Positions 32,045-44,224 of a DNA stretch of 64,000 bases are shown here, one piece after another. The position numbers and the translations under genes were made by a program. Within the stretch, counting starts at the first letter, position 1. Each line of letters opens with the position of its first letter. The DNA is from Paragorgia papillata (taxonomy: Eukaryota; Cnidaria; Anthozoa; Scleralcyonacea; Coralliidae): positions 3,258,501-3,322,500 of the forward strand of contig JAWNZC010000100.1 in assembly GCA_035771165.1 (NCBI GenBank), read 5' to 3'. Below the pieces are notes generated by a model. That model was not told the origin of the DNA and ran no database searches. It was given only the letters and a program-made list of their open reading frames with translations.

Positions 32045-32500
32045 TTTTTTACTCTGACGATGGGCTCTGCTTGAAACGTCAGTATTTCGTTATCAAAACT
32101 AATCTCAGCAGTTTACCATCTTTTTACTTAAGCTTTGCTCCATCTAAAACACTGCCTACACAACACTCTAGTTTTTACTCTGACGACGGGCTCTGCTTGA
32201 AACGTCAGTATTTCGTTATCAAAACTAATCTCTCTAAAACACTGCCTACACAACACTCTAGTTTTAACTCTGACGACGGGCTCTGCTTGAAACGTCAGTA
32301 TTTCGTTATCAAAACTAATCTCAGCAGCTTACCAACTTTTCACTTTGCTCCATCTAAAACACTGCCTACACAGAAATCTTGTTTTTACCCTGATGAAGGT
32401 CTCTGCTTGAAACGTCAGTATTTCGTTATCAAAACTATTTTCAGCAGTTTACCATCTTTTCACTTTGCTCTATCTAAAATACTGCCTACACAGCACTCTG
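32045..32500 (+). repeat. Tandem array with a hammerhead-like core in each unit
   Basis: Five units of about 90-125 bp, each with CTGACGAYGGGCTCTGCTTG then AAACGTCAGTATTTCGTTAT, and the spacer ACACTGCCTACACARCACTC. CTGAYGA, a GGGC/GCTT stem, GAAA, an ACG/CGT stem and a GUU triplet occur in hammerhead order; stem I is weak. The array gives a 149-codon frame at 32071-32520 because unit lengths keep frame; it is probably not a protein gene. The spacer matches the Penelope tail in the 7.5-kb and 12.4-kb hairpins. Confidence 0.7.
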
Positions 32501-32785
32501 TGACTGACGTTATAAAGTAAACAAGACGCCTGCTCAGACGTTCACTCGAGCTACTGATTTCTACAAATATTGGCGTAGACTTCGCAGTTCGCACATCTAG
32601 AAAACCTGAGGAACAGCGTGCGCATGTTAAGTATTTGTTAAAAAAATACAAAACTCTCAGAAGCAATCATTAAGCAGTGTAGTAAGTTATGTAGAACCGT
32701 TCTGAAACTGTGTAATTGTACAGTTAGACGTATTAATTAACGCTGACTGTTGATTTGAATAGCGAGTATTATATTAACTATGAAG

Positions 32786-33450
32786 GAGTGTAACCAAAAG
32801 TCGAGTGTCGAGAGTCGAGACTAAAAGTCGAGAGTGGAGACAAAAAAGTCGAAAGTCGAGAGAGAGAAAAAAAAAGACAAAATATATATAAATATATATA
32901 TTTATATTATAAGTTTTAATAATATACTGTGAAAAATCTGAACCAAATATAGTGACCAAACCGAACGAAACAACATGTCGCCAATGTTAAGCGCAATTGC
33001 GCCTGGAGGTGATGTTTAATCACATTATCTTTTGCGTTGGAAGGTAATATGGTAAACTCATCGTCTCATATTATACTTTCATAACAAAAGGGGATGCGCA
33101 AACTGAAAGTGCCGTGTATACAGCCATTATTATTTACCTTCTTTAAATATAGGACGATCCAATAGAATTGTGTACCTGTGTTTAACTATAGTGGTCTGAG
33201 TGTGTTTCCGCGAATAACCACATGTATTGTTGTTTCATTTTGTCACAATATTTGGGTCATGTCTTCCAGTTTCATAATATTTTATATTTTACTATTTTTC
33301 CTTGTTTAAAGGCTTACGAATTATTTTATCTCTCTCGACTCTCGACTTCTTTGTCTCGACTCTCGACTTTTAGTCTCGACTCTCGACTTCTTTGTCTCGA
33401 CTCTCCACTTTTTTGTCTCGACTCTTGACACTCGACTTTTGGTTACACTC
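32786..33450. mobile_element. Foldback element with TCGACTCTCGAC repeats
   Basis: Inverted ends GAGTGTAACCAAAAGTCGAG and CTCGACTTTTGGTTACACTC. Internal to each are iterated AGTCGAGAC/GTCTCGACT units. Possible flanks ACTATGAAG and ACTATTTGG share 6 of 9 bases, so the target duplication is doubtful. No coding capacity. Confidence 0.7.
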
Positions 33451-34230
33451 ACTATTTGGTTCCATGAAGCGATTTTGGTGTAAACAAGAAGCCCGTTTAG
33501 CCGAATAATCAAACGATCTGAATACTTTCAGTAGACTAGACAAAACCTACAGTGCTGAATTCGGCAGATTCAAGCGATGGTTCCGATATATAATTCATGT
33601 AAATCGTACCAACAGAAAATATTTAAACATGTTTTGAAACACATTTCCAAATGTAATACGACACCTTCATGATAGCGACTTGTAGACGACTAACATATCT
33701 AAACCAAAAGGCCATGGGGACGAGGTTGATATCTAAACATATTTTTTGCATTATTCGGTGCCTACCACCTGCGTTTCGTAGTTCTTGGACCAAGCAGCAA
33801 GACGATTAGTACTAGGTATTAAAACAGTACGTATATGTTCTTTGATATTCTGTGGCTCTTTCTTGTACCTCTAGTCCTCAAGCCAAGGCTTCCTAGGAAC
33901 TGATGTCATCATGTCAAGTGTCCACACGGCATTTTCTCGCGTCTGTAATATACTCAGCAACATTACTAGTCAACTACTGATGAATTCGCCAATACCGGGG
34001 AAATCACCTCAACCCAACTCGATCAAACTGTCGAAAAGAAAGAACTCGAGAAATCGAATGAGCTTACCGTTTCGCAAGGCCTGACGGGAATGATGCAATA
34101 ATGCCATTTTGTGTAACCCCCCCAAAAAAAAACGAAACCTAGACTCGGTCCACTTCGCTGTTTTAATATTTGCACGCTAGCATGATAGGTACCAGTCTCA
34201 TCAAATACGCGCGTGCTTTAGAACGACGGG
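33451..34230. other. No gene; one MULE-type end
   Basis: GGGGACGAGGTTG at about 33717-33729 matches the right end of CAACCTCGTCCCC-type MULEs. No partner end was found. Remaining sequence is unassigned. Confidence 0.4.
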
Positions 34231-34243
34231 ACTAGGCTGGACT

Positions 34244-35375
34244 CATTCTTGTCCCCAGAGCCTCTCCCGTGCTGGCGCGCGGAAAAGGCTCCGGGGGAAT
34301 CCATATATCATCGCGATCTGATTGGTTGTTCAAATGCAAAGGCCTATATAACGATGGAGCTTTATATAGTGAATATTTATAAATAAACATTATTTGAGAC
34401 ACGAAAACTGACAACGAAGCTCAATTCTAATCATAGTTCTAATCCGAGCAATTTAATCGACCATTTTTCAAAGCAATCAACCCGTTTCCCCTTATATAAT
34501 TAAATCAAACACAGAAGACAGACAGCAATTTGAAATCGATAGGCGATAGACGATATTAGACAGCACACTGCTGGCTGTTCGTGCATGGTACATATTAATA
34601 AGAATGTCATTGAAATATACAAGTCAAATATAAACGAACGGTTCAACATATTAAAGAGAACTACCTTCACTAAAAGAAGCCGTAAATACGAAGAAATTCC
34701 GACACGGCTCTAGTATTGCCCAGACTGGAAAGTTTGTATCGCGCAACGGATATTTCGGTTGCGCGATTTTTCACGAGTTTCCCGCGGCCGCGCAATTTTC
34801 GTCAAAAATGTAGTGGCCGCGCAATTTTTCGAAAAATTGCCTGTCATCGCGGACTTTTAACGCACATTCGGCGAAAACTGCATGGAAATTCGATTGTAGC
34901 CGCCATTTTATTCGCGACCGCCCTGCAAACGACCTATTTTCCCGCGTGATTTTCACGAGATGCCCGCGCAAAATGGCGGCCGAAATTTGATTCCCGTTGC
35001 GCATTTTTCAAACTTTCCAGTCTGGAGTATTGCCAAGCTCTGAAGCGAACTCGTAAATTTTAATGCCTTTTACCCCGCCGAATAAACGCGGCGATGAGCC
35101 ACACTCAACAAGGACTTTCTTCGAACGAAATATACCACAATCAGAATTGTTCCAAAGTCAAACGAGTCAATACGAGACAGCCAAACCGCCAGAATCGAAA
35201 ACGAAAGGAGAATTATATTCCAAACAACTGTCGGTGATCTCGTGTCCAACTCCCAAACCGCGAACTTAAACGCATGCGCTTTAGAAAGAACACCAAAGAA
35301 TCTTGGTGTTCCGGTTTAGATTCCCCCAGAGCCTTTTCCGCGCGCCAGCACGGGAGAGGCTCTGGGACGAGAATG
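34244..35375. mobile_element. MULE-type element, 1.13 kb, exact 9-bp duplication
   Basis: Ends CATTCTTGTCCCCAGAG and CTCTGGGACGAGAATG are inverted. GGCTGGACT is present at 34235-34243 and again at 35376-35384, a perfect 9-bp target duplication. The TIRs continue for about 55 bp through GCCTCTCCCGTGCTGGCGCG. The interior holds a nested hAT MITE and no transposase. Confidence 0.85.
34720..35025. mobile_element. hAT-type MITE nested in the MULE
   Basis: Ends CCAGACTGGAAAGTTTG and CAAACTTTCCAGTCTGG are inverted, with exact 8-bp duplication AGTATTGC (34712-34719, 35026-35033). A shorter, eroded relative is at 54662-54795. The inner part repeats CGCGCAA/TTGCGCG words. Confidence 0.85.
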
Positions 35376-36444
35376 GGCTGGACTCGGCCCAACCTCGTAC
35401 CCAGGGTCTTATCACCGCTAACCCGCCCCCGCCCACTGCTGCGAAAAGACCCTGTTGGGGCTGGTCACGTGTCTCCCAGAATATGGGAGATAACAAACTT
35501 TTCTTGTCAGGGTCGGGTGGTTCTTTTGAAAATTTGTCACAGTATACCTTGAATGCAAGAACACTAAGTATCGAGCTCTGAATATCGAGGAAAGCCCATT
35601 GCGCAAATTATTAAAAACACTCCATGGATAACAATCTGGTATTATTGAAGGACAATTCTGAACTACTACAAAAGTCTTCCGTCGTTCAATCCGACGAGCA
35701 GCGAATTTAAGGCGATTCTATATTCTTCGAATGGATTTCTACAGTCATGATGTCATCACTCATCAGCGATCTGATATTAGCAGCCTGAAGATTAAACAGA
35801 GAGTTTTAAATTTTACAGTAGGCGGGTTGAAATTTCCTTACAATCAAGACTATGCGAAATTCACAAATTCTTTTGGTTGACAATCGCTTGAACCTCCATT
35901 CGAAAGAAAGTGTGGAAATTATCTCACTGCATCTCTTGCAACGGCCAACGCTCGCGGAATTCATATACATATTCAACACCTTGGGCTTGCAGCTGTCAAC
36001 AAAGCTTTACATTCTTATTCTGTGCTTTAGAGATTCCAAGAGGTTAGTTCATTAACATTTACTATTTCTTTAAAATCAATTCTACATCGCTTAATTACAA
36101 CAATGTCATGCAGTTTCGTGAAGCGGCGGGCTGGTGTATTAAAGTAGGAACTTTAAACTTGAACTATATTGCTGATTTTTAAACTGAGCCAACCTTATTT
36201 AATAACATTCATCATAAAAGGAGCCACAAGCTCATGTTGTCAACTTACTATCGTTAACATTTTACAGTATTATTATTAATATCGTGCGCTGAACGTTGTT
36301 GCTTGTTCAATGTTTCTCTTGTCACTGTATTTTACAGAATTACAGCCAAAACTCACCACTGAACCAGCGCAAATGTTATACCGTGTTATGTTTCCTAAAT
36401 TATGGAAAATACTTCGTTATAAACGTTAAATTTGAAAGATCCAA
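35376..36444. other. No gene; fragment of another MULE-type end
   Basis: AACCTCGTACCCAGGGTCTT at about 35391 with AAGACCCTGTTGG at about 35445 forms a small stem typical of MULE-related MITEs. The rest is unassigned; frames up to 68 codons lack support. Confidence 0.4.
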
Positions 36445-36459
36445 CACTCTAAAAAATAG

Positions 36460-36900
36460 GATGTGTTATGCAACACACCTTTTTGTCCCAAAAACAACAC
36501 ACCTTAAGGTGTGTGAGAAAACGCAGCAAAAGATGTGCGAGAAAACACGGTTTAAGGTGTGTAATATAACACACCATAAGGTGTGTTTTTGGCTTGTCCC
36601 AAATACAACACACCTTAAGATGTGTTTTGTGAAAAGGTGTGTTATTTAACACACCAAGGTGTGTTATTTAACACACCAAGGTGTGTTTTCTAACACACCA
36701 AGGTGTGTTATTTAACACACCAAGGTGTGTTTCCTAACACACTTAAGATGTGTTTTAAACACACCTTAAGATGTGTTTCACAACACACTTTAAGATGTGT
36801 TTCACACACATCTTGAAATGTGTTATCTAACACACCTTAAGATGTGTTACCAAACACATCTTTAAAAGATGTGTTAACGAACACACCTCCACAGTCTAGT
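36460..36900. repeat. Left ACACACC palindrome array
   Basis: More than 20 near-palindromic units of AACACACCTTAAGGTGTGTT type, alternating orientation. Such subterminal arrays often serve as transposase binding sites; that role is inferred. Confidence 0.85.
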
Positions 36901-37159
36901 AAAAAATACAACTATACATTAAAGCACAATTTAAGAAGCAACTACAATTAAAAAAATTATTACCTGGTAACATATTTATGACAAAAGTAATCTGATTATA
37001 TGTATGCATGCATCCAACAAATAATTTAGTTATTCAAAAAATAAATATTACATTTTTAAAAAGTTGATAGCTAATATAATATAAGATTAAAAATAGTTTG
37101 CAATAGACAAAACTAAACAGTGTCATCAAACCCTAATATTTAAAGTCTAAAGTTTGAAT

Positions 37160-37513
37160 CTGAATTCATGAGTGTCAACACATTATGTTCCTGAGTTCTG
37201 CCATAAAAGAAGAATATTTAGTGTCTTTGTATGCAATGTCAGTGCACCCCAAAGCTATATCTTGCCGGAAGGAAAGGATTCCAATCATAGAATCAGGGTA
37301 GGTGACATGAAAAACATACAGTAGTATAAGGATATCAAATCCACCAATGCTTTTGTACTGTAAGTTTTATGTCTGGACATTCCATAAACACTTGATCTTC
37401 TCCAGAAATAAATATTTGTTGTATAGCTTCTGGAGAGCCAGTATAAGTGATTCTAAATTAAATCATTTTGTCTTTAAAAAGACTTTCCACATTGGTAGAT
37501 GGCTGCAAAGAAA
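37160..37513 (-). pseudogene. Unrecognised coding remnant inside the CACTCT element
   Basis: After a TTTGCAG acceptor at 37514 the minus strand reads PSTNVESLFKDKMI, a stop, then FRITYTGSPEAIQQIFISGE and MECPDIKLTVQ. One frameshift later it reads SIGGFDILILLYVFHVTYPD, then SMIGILSFRQDIALG and ends AELRNIMC plus stop. Long sensible frames with a good acceptor suggest the last exon of a gene carried by the element. I do not recognise the protein. One nonsense and one frameshift change mean it is decayed. Confidence 0.45.
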
Positions 37514-37514
37514 A

Positions 37515-38450
37515 AGTATATACCGTATTTACAATAAGTAATGATATACTAGAAATACATTAATGCAACAACCCCTCGCCTGCTTTTATATGCTTTTTTG
37601 AAATACCAGCCACCCACCCACCCACCCAACCCCCAATTAAAATAAGCACTCCTGACATACAGCAAAAACAATTGATAATCCTCAGGATAATTACAGAATT
37701 TACTGTAAATAGGCACCCCAATTAAAATAAGCATTCCTGATATACAGCAAAATCAAATTTTTTTTACATGTGTGTAAAGTGGACTCCAGATTCAACCGAA
37801 CTCTCAACACTGCACATTTGTGTGTTCATAACATGACTTACAGGAATAATATTATGAAGTCAGTTTTCTTTGATGTACTGCAGTTTATATACAGGTTATA
37901 ACCCCCCCCCCCCCCCCCCCATATATAAACCTCACAATAACAATGGAACCTCGTCACAAGCTCTTTTCCTATTGGACTCAATTTTACCTGACCCAGTTAT
38001 AATCACATAGAGTATAAAGTAAAATTATTAGTCCCTAACAGGCTAACAGATAAAAGTGATACTCCAGTCGACCAATTAATTACAACGAACATGTTATATT
38101 TTAATCATGGAAAACCTCTATGGTGTGAAAATTCTTAAGCTCTATGGTGTGAAAATTCTTGAATAAAGATCTAATAATCTTTCCACACTAGAGACTTTCG
38201 CTAAAATGTGATGACAATAGCACCTCTGATTAAAATGCAGTTTCATCACTATTATTAACCACTTTATTGAGAAATGTGCCAACAGTGGTAGGATAAAGTT
38301 TGCATGTAGTTGCTACACAGCTGCCGCACATCTCAGTCCATGTACATGTTTCTTAACTATTTCAGCTTATCTGAATACCCCCAAAATTAAATAATGAATT
38401 TGATGTTAGGCTGCTATTTGTTGTATATTAATTCTCACCCAGGATTTTAC
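37515..38450. other. No gene recognised; C-homopolymer
   Basis: Interior of the CACTCT element; run of C at about 37903-37920, and a repeated CTATGGTGTGAAAATTCTT (38118-38160). No coding support. Confidence 0.45.
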
Positions 38451-38454
38451 CAAT

Positions 38455-38790
38455 AGTTCATGTGGTAGGGCAGTCAGTACCATTAATCCGTTATTAGAGG
38501 CTGTGCATTGAAAAACAGAACTAACCGCAGTACGTTAAAAATATAGCCATATGACATGCACATGTATGAAAAAAAACATGACCACACCAAATGATGCCCA
38601 GGATCCTTTATGATTTCCAAGCCCAGGTTTCCTCATGTTTGTGTTAATTAATAATAACTTTCAGTTGGGCCATTTTAGGCATCAGATAGGGGATGAGAAA
38701 CTAATATGCAACAAATAATGGCCTTAATTGATTAAAGTTTTAGTATGAAAACTATTGCATTAATAGACTGACACTATAATTTTTTAACAA
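38455..38790 (+). repeat. Direct repeat, element copy (partner at 42741-43070)
   Basis: From GTGGTAGGGCAGTCAGTACC to ATAGACTGACACTATAA, about 330 bp, this matches 42741-43070 with few differences and in the same orientation. The partner lies inside a MULE nested in the same element. Confidence 0.85.
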
Positions 38791-39460
38791 TTATTCATTA
38801 TAATTCAAAACAGTTGAAAGCTTCAATTTTGAACCATCATTTGTAATGTGTGCATGAATGTGATAACTACAGAACTGTTAAGAAATAAAACTTTTAATTA
38901 GATACTAACCAATAAATAAGTTGACTGTTGACATCTTATTAAGAATAATGTTGTCTTTATTTGTTTTGTTCTGTCATGAATTAGGGTTCCAGTACTACCA
39001 TCATTTCCAGTCTACGGTATATGTTTTTGTTCTTTATAATCCTTTAATAAACTAAGACAAAGATTTTGATGTTAGTATACAGCCAAACACACACACTGTG
39101 TATCCCCTTCTTACCGTAAAACACTGATCAAATGGAAAATCAGGTTTGCACCAATACATTTCAAAATTAAATATTTATAGTAAGTTTAGCCTGGCACTAG
39201 CTGAAGCTTCACGCAAACCATGTGACTTGATTAGCTACTGGAAGAACTTTTTAAAGATTGTTGTAACCTTGCATGTAACTGCACTGTAGCCTGTATCAGG
39301 CAAGTGCTTAAATAACAATACAAATATATCAGAAGAAAACCCTTATTTTTAACTTTCAATAATACCATGCATTAACTGCTGAACATTTGTTTAATTAACT
39401 CTGAACATCAGCAAACTAAAAGGAAACATGTTTAATATTCTTTGTTGTCTGGTTTATATA
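38791..39460. other. No gene recognised
   Basis: AT-rich interior of the CACTCT element with no supported frame. Confidence 0.45.
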
Positions 39461-39463
39461 ATA

Positions 39464-39720
39464 GGGCCATTCCATTTAATATCCACACCCCCCTATGGAC
39501 GAGGTCACTCAAAATTCAACCCCTAAGAAGAAAAGATCAAAGTGCCGACACAATGACCCCCTCAGAAAATCGCCATTTTTTGTCCGAACCCCTCGGAAAT
39601 TTCGGAAATTTTCGGAAGATCAAAGGATGCCGACGCGTTTACCCCCTCAGAAACGGCTTTTGAGGACCCCCTCAGAAAAACTCGTCCATGGGGGGGTGTG
39701 GATATTAAATGGAATGGCCC
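39464..39720. mobile_element. 257-bp MITE with about 30-bp perfect TIRs
   Basis: GGGCCATTCCATTTAATATC starts an inverted repeat of about 30 bp that is exact at both ends. ATA is present on both sides (39461-39463, 39721-39723). The interior repeats CCCCCTCAGAAAA. Perfect TIRs suggest recent activity. Confidence 0.85.
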
Positions 39721-39723
39721 ATA

Positions 39724-40379
39724 GCATACATGTACATGCAAGTTTGGCCTAGCACAATAAAGCCTTTTTCTTAAATTAAATATTGAAACATAAATTTGTA
39801 TACACCAAAAAGGGATTCAAATGATCGACTTTTAGTAAATGAATATGCAGAGGGTATGTATTCCTATTAATATTATATGCTGAGCAATGCTGACTATTGC
39901 TGAGCATATGTATTCAAAATTGCCGCCATTGTTGATCAACACAAAACAATTTGTCGATTCCCAAAACAAACCATAAATCCTTTAATTGTAATACTTATAA
40001 ACTACGAAAATAAACACATTTTGTAAGAATCAAACCGCAAATCGTTTGTAAGAACATTTCTATTCCGTAGCGAATAAATAAATGAAGGATACAGTATATG
40101 CTGACTATTTCAAATTTACATGTATAAATACATACAAATCAGTATACAAACTTGCTGATTAAAGAATCTATGACATACCTTCAATAATGTGATCGCATCC
40201 ATCGTCTGTATACGTCTAGCGAAGAACCATTTACAAAACAGAAGCAATATTACAAATCCCGAAAGCTATAAAATGGCAAACCATCTCCAACGAACTTCCA
40301 ATTCGAAAATAAACGTGTCACCGGGTTCCCGCGTCATCATGGGATAATAATCCCGCGTTAGCCTCGCGTGGTCTTAGTG
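39724..40379. other. No gene recognised
   Basis: Interior of the CACTCT element up to its right-hand palindrome array. No supported frame. Confidence 0.4.
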
Positions 40380-40615
40380 AAAAGATGTGTTATTTGAAAA
40401 GGTGTGTTATTTGAAAACATGTGTTTTTAAGAAAGGTGTGCTATTCTAAAAGGTGTGTTGTTCTGAAGGTGTGTTATTTAAAACGTGTGTTATCCAAAAG
40501 ATGTGTTAATTTTGAAAGGGTGTGTTACTGTAAAAGGTGTGTTGTTGTCAACTATGTGTTAACTTTCTAAAGTGTGTTAAATTGCACACCTTGGGTTGCA
40601 AAAAGGTGTGTTATC

Positions 40616-42268
40616 CAGGCATACTGTAAAACCCGGACTGGACTGGACTGGACTGGACTGGACTCAAAAATCTGTAAAACCCGGACTCAAAAATCTGTAA
40701 AACCCGGACTCATATTTTTAACAAACGGGGGGTCGCACTGATGCTTGTAAATACCCGGGGGTCGTAATGGGCTTTGAATGAACGGGGGGGAGGGTTGACG
40801 TGACGTTAAACTCGGAGACGAAACATAACTCCGATCAAATATACGTCTACTCACTTGTCGTTAATAAACAGGGGGGACGTGCATGTATAGCAATTTAGGA
40901 CAATGACTGGTCACGCCAAGAACGACAAAGCTTTAGTATGCGTGCAGAATTTCGGAAATTTATACAGTTTTCCCAAGGACTAAACGCTAATATACAACAT
41001 ATTCAGTATAGACAGATTGTGGCCAAGCTGCATGGCGCAGTCAGTTATTTTACTGAGTGCTAAAGCAAAGATGATCATATTTACACCTCGCATTCCAGCA
41101 TTGAGTGTTTGTCGCAGGCTAGTTTCCTTAGCTCTGTTCTCAATAAGATTAAAAAATATTCAAGTTTTCAATAGAAATATCATGATTCACGACACCGGTA
41201 GTCAAAACAGAAGCGCTGCGAAGAAAGAAAATAAGCATATAGGGGAAAAAAAGCGCATTCTTTCTCCCTGGGTTAGTACAAGTACCACAAGATCTCAGGC
41301 CGTATCTCGATGATAAACACGTGACAGTGCTTCGTGACAAACTAAATGTACATTGATACAGAAGAAAAACACTTTTTCTTCTATTTCATAACTTATGAAT
41401 ATTTTATTATACAGTTAAATGTTGGTTGTTTTTAGAACAATAACAATAATAGTTGTAATAATAATATTATATAATATAACTATTAGATAGCTGTTGTAAC
41501 AATGACATTATAACAACAGTTGCCCAACAAATCGCAGCAAAATCACCAGTGTTCACAAAAGCGATTTTCAATTCGCAGACAGATCGCAGCAAACTCGCTA
41601 TAGTGTAAAACAGGTCTTAAAACAAAAGTAAAAGCAGAACGCTGGCCTGGGTTTTCCTATACGCTTATTTTCTTTCTTCGCAGCGCTTCAGTTTTGACTA
41701 CCGGTGTCATGAATCATGATATTTCTATTGAAAACTTGAATATTTTTTAATCTTACTGAGAACAGAGCTAAGGAAACTAGGCTGCGACAAACACTCAATG
41801 CTGGAATGCGAGGTGTAAATATGATCATCTTTGCTTTAGCACTCAGTAAAATAACTGACTGCGCCATGCAGCTTGGCCACAATCTGTCTATACTGAATAT
41901 GTTGTATATTAGCGTTTAGTCCTTGGGAAAACTGTATAAATTTCCGAAATTCTGCACGCATACTAAAGCTTTGTCGTTCTTGGCGTGACCAGTCATTGTC
42001 CTAAATTGCTATACATGCACGTCCCCCCTGTTTATTAACGACAAGTGAGTAGACGTATATTTGATCGGAGTTATGTTTCGTCTCCGAGTTTAACGTCACG
42101 TCAACCCTCCCCCCCGTTCATTCAAAGCCCATTACGACCCCCGGGTATTTACAAGCATCAGTGCGACCCCCCGTTTGTTAAAAATATGAGTCCGGGTTTT
42201 ACAGATTTTTGAGTCCGGGTTTTACAGATTTTTGAGTCCAGTCCAGTCCAGTCCGGGTTTTACAGTAT
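40616..42268. mobile_element. Foldback element with about 590-bp arms, 5-bp duplication
   Basis: Ends CAGGCATACTGTAAAACCCG and CGGGTTTTACAGTATGCCTG are inverted, flanked by TTATC on both sides (40611-40615, 42269-42273). The arms (40616 to about 41210, about 41690 to 42268) are almost identical, so the same 60-odd-codon frame (starting MWPSCMAQSVILLSAKAKMI) occurs at 41017 (+) and 41882 (-). The single-copy centre has no transposase. A 5-bp site does not settle the superfamily. Confidence 0.8.
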
Positions 42269-42438
42269 GCCTGTTATCCAAAGATGTGTAAATTGAAGGT
42301 GTGTTAGTAAACACACCAGATGTGTTTTCCAACACATCAAGGTGTGTTAAGTAACACACTAAGGCGTGTTTTCTAACACACAAAGGTGTGTTTTTAAAAA
42401 AATGTATACAAAGATGTGTTAAAATAACACACCTTTGT

Positions 42439-44224
42439 TACCCTGGTCCCAGAGGTCCTACGCCGCCCGCTCCCCCCCCCGAAATGCTGAAAGCGGCGAG
42501 AGAACCTCTGGTCGAAGACGCTACTAATCTCACTTTCATGTTGCAGTAATTTAATTAACTTGAGCGGGGGGTTAAAACTTTTTGCACCACTAATATAAAT
42601 TTTTATTTGTTATATATAAGGAGAAATAAACTATAAAAGTCTAGAAATTTGGCCGTTTAACCAGTCGAGGAAGAAAAAAAAACAGCCCACGAGACAAGAC
42701 AAGACAACTTATTAGTTGCGCTGAATGACTCGCATGAATGTGGTAGCATGAATGTGGTAGGGCAGTCAGTACCATTAATCCATTATTAGAGGCTGTGCAT
42801 TGAAAAACAGAACTAACCGCAGTATGTTAAAAATATGGCCATATGACATGCACATGAAAAAAAACATGACCACACCAAATGATGCCCAGGATCCTTTATG
42901 ATTTCCAAGCCCAGGTTTCCTCATGTTTGTGTTAATTAATAATAACTTTCAGTTGGGCCATTTTAGGCATCAGATAGGGGATGAGAAACTAATATGCAAC
43001 AAATAATGGCCTTAATTGATTAAAGTTTTAGTATGAAAACTATTGCACTAATAGACTGACACTATAAATTAACCGACCGCTTCAGTGATCAAATTATTTA
43101 TTCGTTTGATCGTTTCAAAATCACTTGCAAGCTACAATAACAGGAAAATTCTTATCCATAGGGCAGAATTCCCCCCCCCCCCCTCCCCCCCATGACGCTT
43201 TAGTTTCTATAGCGCTGCTATTCAGAAAAATTGCGAAAACGAAACCGAATTTTATATGTGTACAACTACAACGCAAAAATGTCACCCGTTCACAACGAAA
43301 TAATATGCATTATTCTAGAGTTGTGTTTGGGGGCTTTGGGGGGTAAAGATATAACCAGACGTTTTGAACTTTTTCATGTAATGACACGAGAGAAAATACG
43401 CCGCAACCACACAAATAACGCGCCATTATAAATCCCATTATTGTTTACGTTAGTTTTCTTTTGAATCAATGCGTGTGAATAATTTGCTTGTGACGTACGC
43501 GCCAAATATTCTTTAATTTTTACGTGCAAGTTTTTTCAAATCAGTGTTAGTTCACGTTCTCTTCTTTAGAGTGTTCATAAACAACGGATTTTTATTCTTT
43601 AGCATGCATGAGATGACTGGATGAGGTTAAAAATGTCACGGCGAACCCACTAGAGAATATTGAAAGCTTGCTGAACGACGTTCTCGGTATATATAAATTA
43701 TAGTTCGGCGACAGATTAATTTTAAGATTTTAATACTCGATCGGCCAATCCGTATGGCAACGTAGAAATATTTCTTGAGTAAGAGAAATAATAGTTTAGT
43801 CAACGCGCTGAAATATTAATATTTATACCTCTCACGCACTGCAAACTCGGCGTGCCAAGGTACGACCCGGAAATGTGCACCAGCAACGGTATTTGTTAGT
43901 TCTTGTCCTTTACGGCTTTGTTTTGCAATTTTGCTCCGGAGATTTTAACATAACGATGATACAAACGCCTTACAAGATGCAGTATATTTCTTCACGCCCC
44001 CTCCACCTTTGACTTGTAGTTGTGTAATTATTTTTTTTAATCGAAACCCCCTAACAGATTTGTTAGCCAATCAGAAAATGGGGTCAAGATCTGACCCTAG
44101 CGACTTCATTGGCTCGGAGCGATCAAAGAAACGGCCAGTTCGACCAGAGGTTCTCCCGCCGCTTTCAGCATTTCGGGGGGGGGGGGGGGGGGAGCGGGCG
44201 GCGCAGGACCTCTGGGACCAGGGT
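42439..44224. mobile_element. MULE-type element with ACCCTGGTCCCAGAGG ends
   Basis: Ends ACCCTGGTCCCAGAGG and CCTCTGGGACCAGGGT are inverted and border ACACCTTTGT on both sides (42429-42438, 44225-44234), a 9-10 bp duplication. TIRs extend about 85 bp through GCTGAAAGCGGCG and include C or G homopolymers. It interrupts the right array of the CACTCT element and contains the 330-bp copy at 42741-43070. Confidence 0.75.
43071..44140. other. MULE interior, no gene; C-homopolymer
   Basis: Unassigned cargo between the duplicated segment and the right TIR. A run of C at about 43170-43190. Frames of 66-73 codons without motif. Confidence 0.45.

Noticed and set aside
32071..32520. 149-codon frame with internal repeats
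   Set aside because: Follows the tandem units that carry hammerhead-like cores; no independent sign of a protein.
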